Shown here: piece after piece, positions 30,464 to 33,372 of the stretch
Position numbering within the stretch: position 1 is the first letter of the stretch
Layout of the letters: the number at the start of each line of letters is the position of its first letter
DNA from: Bacteroidaceae bacterium
GTDB lineage: Bacteria > Bacteroidota > Bacteroidia > Bacteroidales > Bacteroidaceae
Length of the DNA: 33,372 nt
NCBI GenBank assembly: GCA_017453465.1
Contig: JAFTEV010000072.1
Span: 1 to 33,372 of the forward strand
Direction: 5' to 3'
The notes under the pieces: model-generated
Databases searched by the model: none
Told to the model about the DNA's origin: nothing
What the model saw: only the letters and a program-made list of their open reading frames with translations
Translations under genes and position numbers: made by a program

Positions 30464-31525
30464 TTATTTTTTTCCATAATACCGTGCATACCATTCGGCA
30501 AAGGCGCGAAGCCCTGTGCGCAACGGGGTGGAAGGCTTGAAGCCGAAGTCTTGCTCCAGTGGCGTGGTGTCGGCGTAGGTCACAGGCACGTCGCCGGGTT
30601 GCATAGGCACCAGCTCCTTGTGGGCCTCAAAGTCGTAGTCGCTGGGGAGAACCTGGGCGCGGATGAGTTCCTCTTGCAGGATGGTCACGAAGTCGAGCAG
30701 GTTCTCTGGGCTGTTGTTGCCGATGTTATAGACTTTGTAGGGCGGCACAGGCAGGCCGTCTTCGCCTTGCTGCTTTTCGGGCGCGTGCTGCATGATGCGG
30801 ATGACACCCTCAACGATGTCATCGACGAAGGTGAAGTCACGCTTGCAGTGGCCGTAGTTGAATATCTGGATGGTCTGACCCGCACGCAACTTGTTGGTGA
30901 AGCCGAAGTAGGCCATGTCGGGACGACCTGCGGGGCCATAGACGGTGAAGAAGCGCAGACCCGTGGATGGGATGTTGTAGAGCTTGCTGTAGGCATGGGC
31001 CATCAGTTCATTGCTCTTTTTCGTTGCGGCATAGAGGCTGACGGGGTTATCCACCTTGTCGTCGGTGGAGTACGGCACTTTCTTGTTGCTGCCATAGACG
31101 CTGGAGGAGGAGGCATAGACCAGATGTTCCACCTCGTTCCATCGGCACGCCTCCAGGATATTGTAGAATCCAATGAGGTTCGATTCGATGTAAGAGCCGG
31201 GATTCGTGATGCTGTAGCGCACACCGGCCTGTGCCGCGAGGTTGACAACCACTGCCGGCTTGTAGTCAGCGAAGAGCTGATCGACTGCGGCTTTATCGGC
31301 GATGTTTACCTTCGCAAAGACAAAGCTCTCGTACTGCTCCAGTTCCTTCAGACGTTCATGCTTGATGTTCACGTCGTAATAGTCCGTGATGCAGTCAACA
31401 CCCACTACGCGGATGCTACTGCCTATCTGCTTGTAAAGTTGTTTCACCAAGTTTGCACCGATGAAGCCCGCTGCTCCGGTGACGAGGATGGTCTTGCCCT
31501 CCAGTTTTACGTTGTATTGTAACAT
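30464..31525 (-). CDS. UDP-glucuronate 4-epimerase type protein
   Basis: A 353-residue SDR enzyme: TGAAGFIGANL for NAD binding near the start, SSSSVYGSNKKVP, the catalytic Y-x-x-x-K (YAATKKSNEL), FFTVYGPAGRPDMAYFGFT and the C-terminal GDVPVTYADTTPLEQDFGFKPS, the usual pattern of UDP-glucuronate/UDP-galacturonate 4-epimerases. It interconverts UDP-GlcA and UDP-GalA in the cytoplasm, for capsule or glycan building. It lies 57 bp downstream of the kinase gene. Confidence 0.9.
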   Translation of the reverse strand: MLQYNVKLEGKTILVTGAAGFIGANLVKQLYKQIGSSIRVVGVDCITDYYDVNIKHERLKELEQYESFVFAKVNIADKAAVDQLFADYKPAVVVNLAAQAGVRYSITNPGSYIESNLIGFYNILEACRWNEVEHLVYASSSSVYGSNKKVPYSTDDKVDNPVSLYAATKKSNELMAHAYSKLYNIPSTGLRFFTVYGPAGRPDMAYFGFTNKLRAGQTIQIFNYGHCKRDFTFVDDIVEGVIRIMQHAPEKQQGEDGLPVPPYKVYNIGNNSPENLLDFVTILQEELIRAQVLPSDYDFEAHKELVPMQPGDVPVTYADTTPLEQDFGFKPSTPLRTGLRAFAEWYARYYGKK

Positions 31526-31582
31526 GATTTGCTGTGTTTTCTGTTGTTTTTTATACTATTCGCGACTGTTCGGCTGTGAGGT

Positions 31583-32725
31583 CTAAACAAAGCGTGCGCC
31601 GTCGTCGGGCTTCACGAAGAAGCACTGGAAGGTGTTTTCATATTCGGGGAACTGAGCCAAGTATTGTTTCGTCAGCTCGGCCTCGATTTGCTCCTTGTGG
31701 GCGGGATTCACAAGGGCGATGCAGGCACCCTTGAATCCGGCTCCGCTGAAACGTCCGCCCCACACGCCCGGCAGTTTGCGCATGATTTCGTAGATAGCCA
31801 CCAGTTCGGGACTGCCACACTCGTAGTTGCGGATGCTCGATTCGCAGCTGTCGAAACTCAACTTGCCAAAGAGCTTCAGATTGCCTGTCTCCCAGGCGGT
31901 CACACCCTGTCGCACACGGCGGTATTCGCTGTAGAAGTGTTCGGCGCGACGGGCAAAACGGGCGGGCATTGCAATCTTGGTCTTGTCGAAAGTCGCTTTC
32001 GGAATGTCGCGCAAGAAGGTCTTGTCGAAGGTCTTCAGGGGCTGGTCGGTGTAGGCCAGCATGTTCCAAGCCGCCGTCTTGCACTCATACACACGCAGGT
32101 TATAGTCGCTGTTGACCAAACTCCTTGTCAGACCGGAGAAGAAGATGCCCAATTCAAACTCCGGCATGGCTGGATTCTTCTTGATGATGCGGTAGTCGTT
32201 GGTGTCGCAATCGAGGAAGAGCAGACCGTCCTTCTTTCCCAGCGCGATGCAAGCCTGGTCGAGCAAGCCGTTATTGAGGCCGATGTACTCGCGCTCTGCT
32301 TCGCTGGCAATCTGCACAATCTCGAAGGGTTGCAGCGTAATGCCGTTGGCCTTGGCAAAAGCCATGACATAGGCAATGAGCACTGCGGCACTGGACGAAA
32401 GTCCGCCCACGGGCAGACTGCCCTGAATCACGCCGTCAATGCCGAGAGTGAGGTCAAACCGCTTGCGCAGTGCATACTTGGCACCCCGCGCATAGTCGCC
32501 CCAGTGACGTTCCTTCACCTGCGACGGCGTGTTGATGTGGAAACTCACGTCACCCTCAAAGGTGCGGGACGAAAGATTGACCTGGCTGTCAGACCGCACA
32601 TTGAACCAGAGGTCAACCCCCTTATCAATGGCGAAGCCCGTCACCAGTCCGTGCTGGTGGTCAACGTGTGCTCCCAGCGGACACACACGGTAGGGCGAGA
32701 AAATGTGATACTGGTATTCTTGCAT
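31583..32725 (-). CDS. GHMP sugar kinase, galacturonokinase-like
   Basis: A 380-residue GHMP kinase. It has the ATP motif LPVGGLSSSAA and the C-terminal PGVWGGRFSGAGFKGACIAL. The sugar-binding motif is PYRVCPLGAHVDHQHG, not the PGRVNLIGEHTDYN of galactokinase: the Glu and Tyr are replaced by Ala and His. As I recall, plant galacturonokinase has PYRICPLGAHIDHQGG. Shared blocks include WGDYARGAKYAL, NNGLLDQA, YNLRVYECKTAA and SSIRNYECGSPEL. It probably makes a uronic acid-1-phosphate from ATP and the free sugar. It is the first of three genes, with an epimerase and a nucleotidyltransferase downstream. Confidence 0.8.
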   Translation of the reverse strand: MQEYQYHIFSPYRVCPLGAHVDHQHGLVTGFAIDKGVDLWFNVRSDSQVNLSSRTFEGDVSFHINTPSQVKERHWGDYARGAKYALRKRFDLTLGIDGVIQGSLPVGGLSSSAAVLIAYVMAFAKANGITLQPFEIVQIASEAEREYIGLNNGLLDQACIALGKKDGLLFLDCDTNDYRIIKKNPAMPEFELGIFFSGLTRSLVNSDYNLRVYECKTAAWNMLAYTDQPLKTFDKTFLRDIPKATFDKTKIAMPARFARRAEHFYSEYRRVRQGVTAWETGNLKLFGKLSFDSCESSIRNYECGSPELVAIYEIMRKLPGVWGGRFSGAGFKGACIALVNPAHKEQIEAELTKQYLAQFPEYENTFQCFFVKPDDGARFV

Positions 32726-32759
32726 GTCGAAAACGTTAATTTAGGTTTCAGAAATCAAC

Positions 32760-32789
32760 AAAAAAGCCATTAGAGCGAACTCTAATGGC
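32760..32789 (-). terminator. Terminator overlapping the kinase promoter
   Basis: GCCATTAGAG (32766-32775) and CTCTAATGGC (32780-32789) with a four-base loop are followed on the minus strand by six T residues. The -7 box of a promoter (32792-32799, TAATTTTG) lies directly upstream, so the start site falls inside the stem. Confidence 0.7.
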
Positions 32790-32791
32790 GG

Positions 32792-32823
32792 CAAAATTAA
32801 GGTTTTTATTCCAAAACTACAAG
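32792..32823 (-). promoter_or_regulatory. Probable promoter of the kinase operon
   Basis: TAATTTTG (32792-32799) with a near -33 box, CTTG, at 32820-32823 after a 20-base spacer, on the minus strand. It is the only promoter-like pattern upstream of the kinase gene that I found. Confidence 0.5.
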
Positions 32824-32921
32824 ATAATCAGCTCAAAAAAGCATTTTTGTGCCAGCTTTTGACACAAAAACAGGGGTCAGCCCAAGGTTTTCTGTTTCTT
32901 ATACCAGCGTTTTGTTCGGGT

Positions 32922-33372
32922 TCAGAAGAACCAGCGCACTTCCGAGGAGGCTATGTGCCGCAGTCGCAACAGGTGGCGAAGGTAGAGGCTGGCATTGGCC
33001 AAATTGCCCCACAGGGTCTTGCTGCTCCGCTTCGCATTCTTTTTCCGACCGAAGTTGCCGCTCTCCATGATGAAGGCCAACAAGGTATGGGCATTTTTCC
33101 GTGCATCTTTCCACAACGCCCACTGCCAGCACGCGGCATCCAGCCCGAAGTGGTCCACGCCCAGCTGTGCGAAGGCGGAGAAGGCTTCCTGCAAGTGCAG
33201 TCCGTCGAGGTGCCACTGCAACTCCTCCACCTTATTATATATATAAGGCTCCAGCTGTTTCATCTGCACCATCCAGTCGCACACCTGCCGCAGCCCCACT
33301 CCTTCCGTCAGCAGGTGGTGAACCATGTGCCCCAGCATGTAGGCAGTGTTGAACGTGGGCTTGAAGCAGGGC
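32922..33372 (-). CDS. NTP_transf_5-like protein, 5' end outside the window
   Basis: The frame stays open to the right edge of the window, so only the C-terminal part (about 150 residues) is seen. FKPTFNTAYMLGHMVHHLLTEGVGLRQVCDWM fits the C-terminal pattern of the NTP_transf_5 family of uncharacterised nucleotidyltransferases (H-x-x-H-x-x-x-x-G-x-G-L-R-Q-x-x-D-W), shown in parts only. These often sit near polysaccharide or exopolysaccharide genes in Bacteroidetes. Its role here cannot be fixed from the fragment. It faces the same way as the kinase operon. Confidence 0.7.
   Translation of the reverse strand, partial: PCFKPTFNTAYMLGHMVHHLLTEGVGLRQVCDWMVQMKQLEPYIYNKVEELQWHLDGLHLQEAFSAFAQLGVDHFGLDAACWQWALWKDARKNAHTLLAFIMESGNFGRKKNAKRSSKTLWGNLANASLYLRHLLRLRHIASSEVRWFF

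Noticed and set aside
1-33372. tRNA or rRNA genes as integration site
   Set aside because: I looked for tRNA-like ends with CCA and clover-leaf arms near 1115-1366 and 21032-21225 and found none.

Overview
The window looks like chromosome from a Bacteroidales bacterium, most likely a Prevotella-like species. The evidence is the Bacteroidetes promoter form (TTTG, about 20 bases, TAnnTTTG), AT-rich leaders with few Shine-Dalgarno sites, and host proteins (TatA/TatC, GH43, dockerin/deacetylase, UDP-uronate 4-epimerase) of Bacteroidales type. I saw no rRNA, tRNA, CRISPR array or transposase. Family names are from memory and from motifs; no database was searched.

Region 1 (1-1114): two small secreted proteins of unknown function on the minus strand. 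Region 2 (about 1190-21225): a phage-like mobile element of about 20 kb. A control region at its right end (20133-20303) separates a rightward Xre repressor and partner gene from a long leftward programme: small early genes, a DnaG-type primase fused to a helicase, a 500-bp non-coding repeat region carrying a consensus promoter, two unknown phage proteins, a ClpP-like prohead protease with a scaffold-like tail, a probable major capsid protein, a duplicated structural-type protein, a DUF4417 gene with a two-gene cassette, a second promoter and operator, then small and large terminase. Three small rightward genes (RHH-like, coiled coil, DUF5053-like) and a candidate structured small RNA lie at the left end. 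No portal, connector, tail, lysis or integrase gene is visible in the window. Either the rest lies left of base 1, or the element is decayed, or it is a satellite that borrows parts from a helper phage.

Region 3 (21226-28587): host genes. These are a Dna2-like nuclease-helicase downstream of tatA-tatC, a secreted GH43-type glycosidase, and a secreted dockerin/deacetylase protein. Region 4 (28588-33372): an array of palindromic repeats, a small secreted glycine-zipper protein, and a three-gene set of GHMP sugar kinase, UDP-uronate 4-epimerase and sugar nucleotidyltransferase. The kinase resembles plant galacturonokinase more than galactokinase, so these genes may salvage free galacturonate into UDP-uronates. 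A partial NTP_transf_5-like gene runs off the right edge.

The most unusual signals are: (a) a phage-like replicon with capsid and packaging genes but no visible portal or tail; (b) the iteron and inverted-repeat region around the late promoter, a candidate origin or switch; (c) a roughly 125-nt branched RNA with its own promoter and terminator; (d) a DUF4417-linked cassette followed by a decayed, internally deleted second copy; and (e) the galacturonokinase-like salvage cluster.
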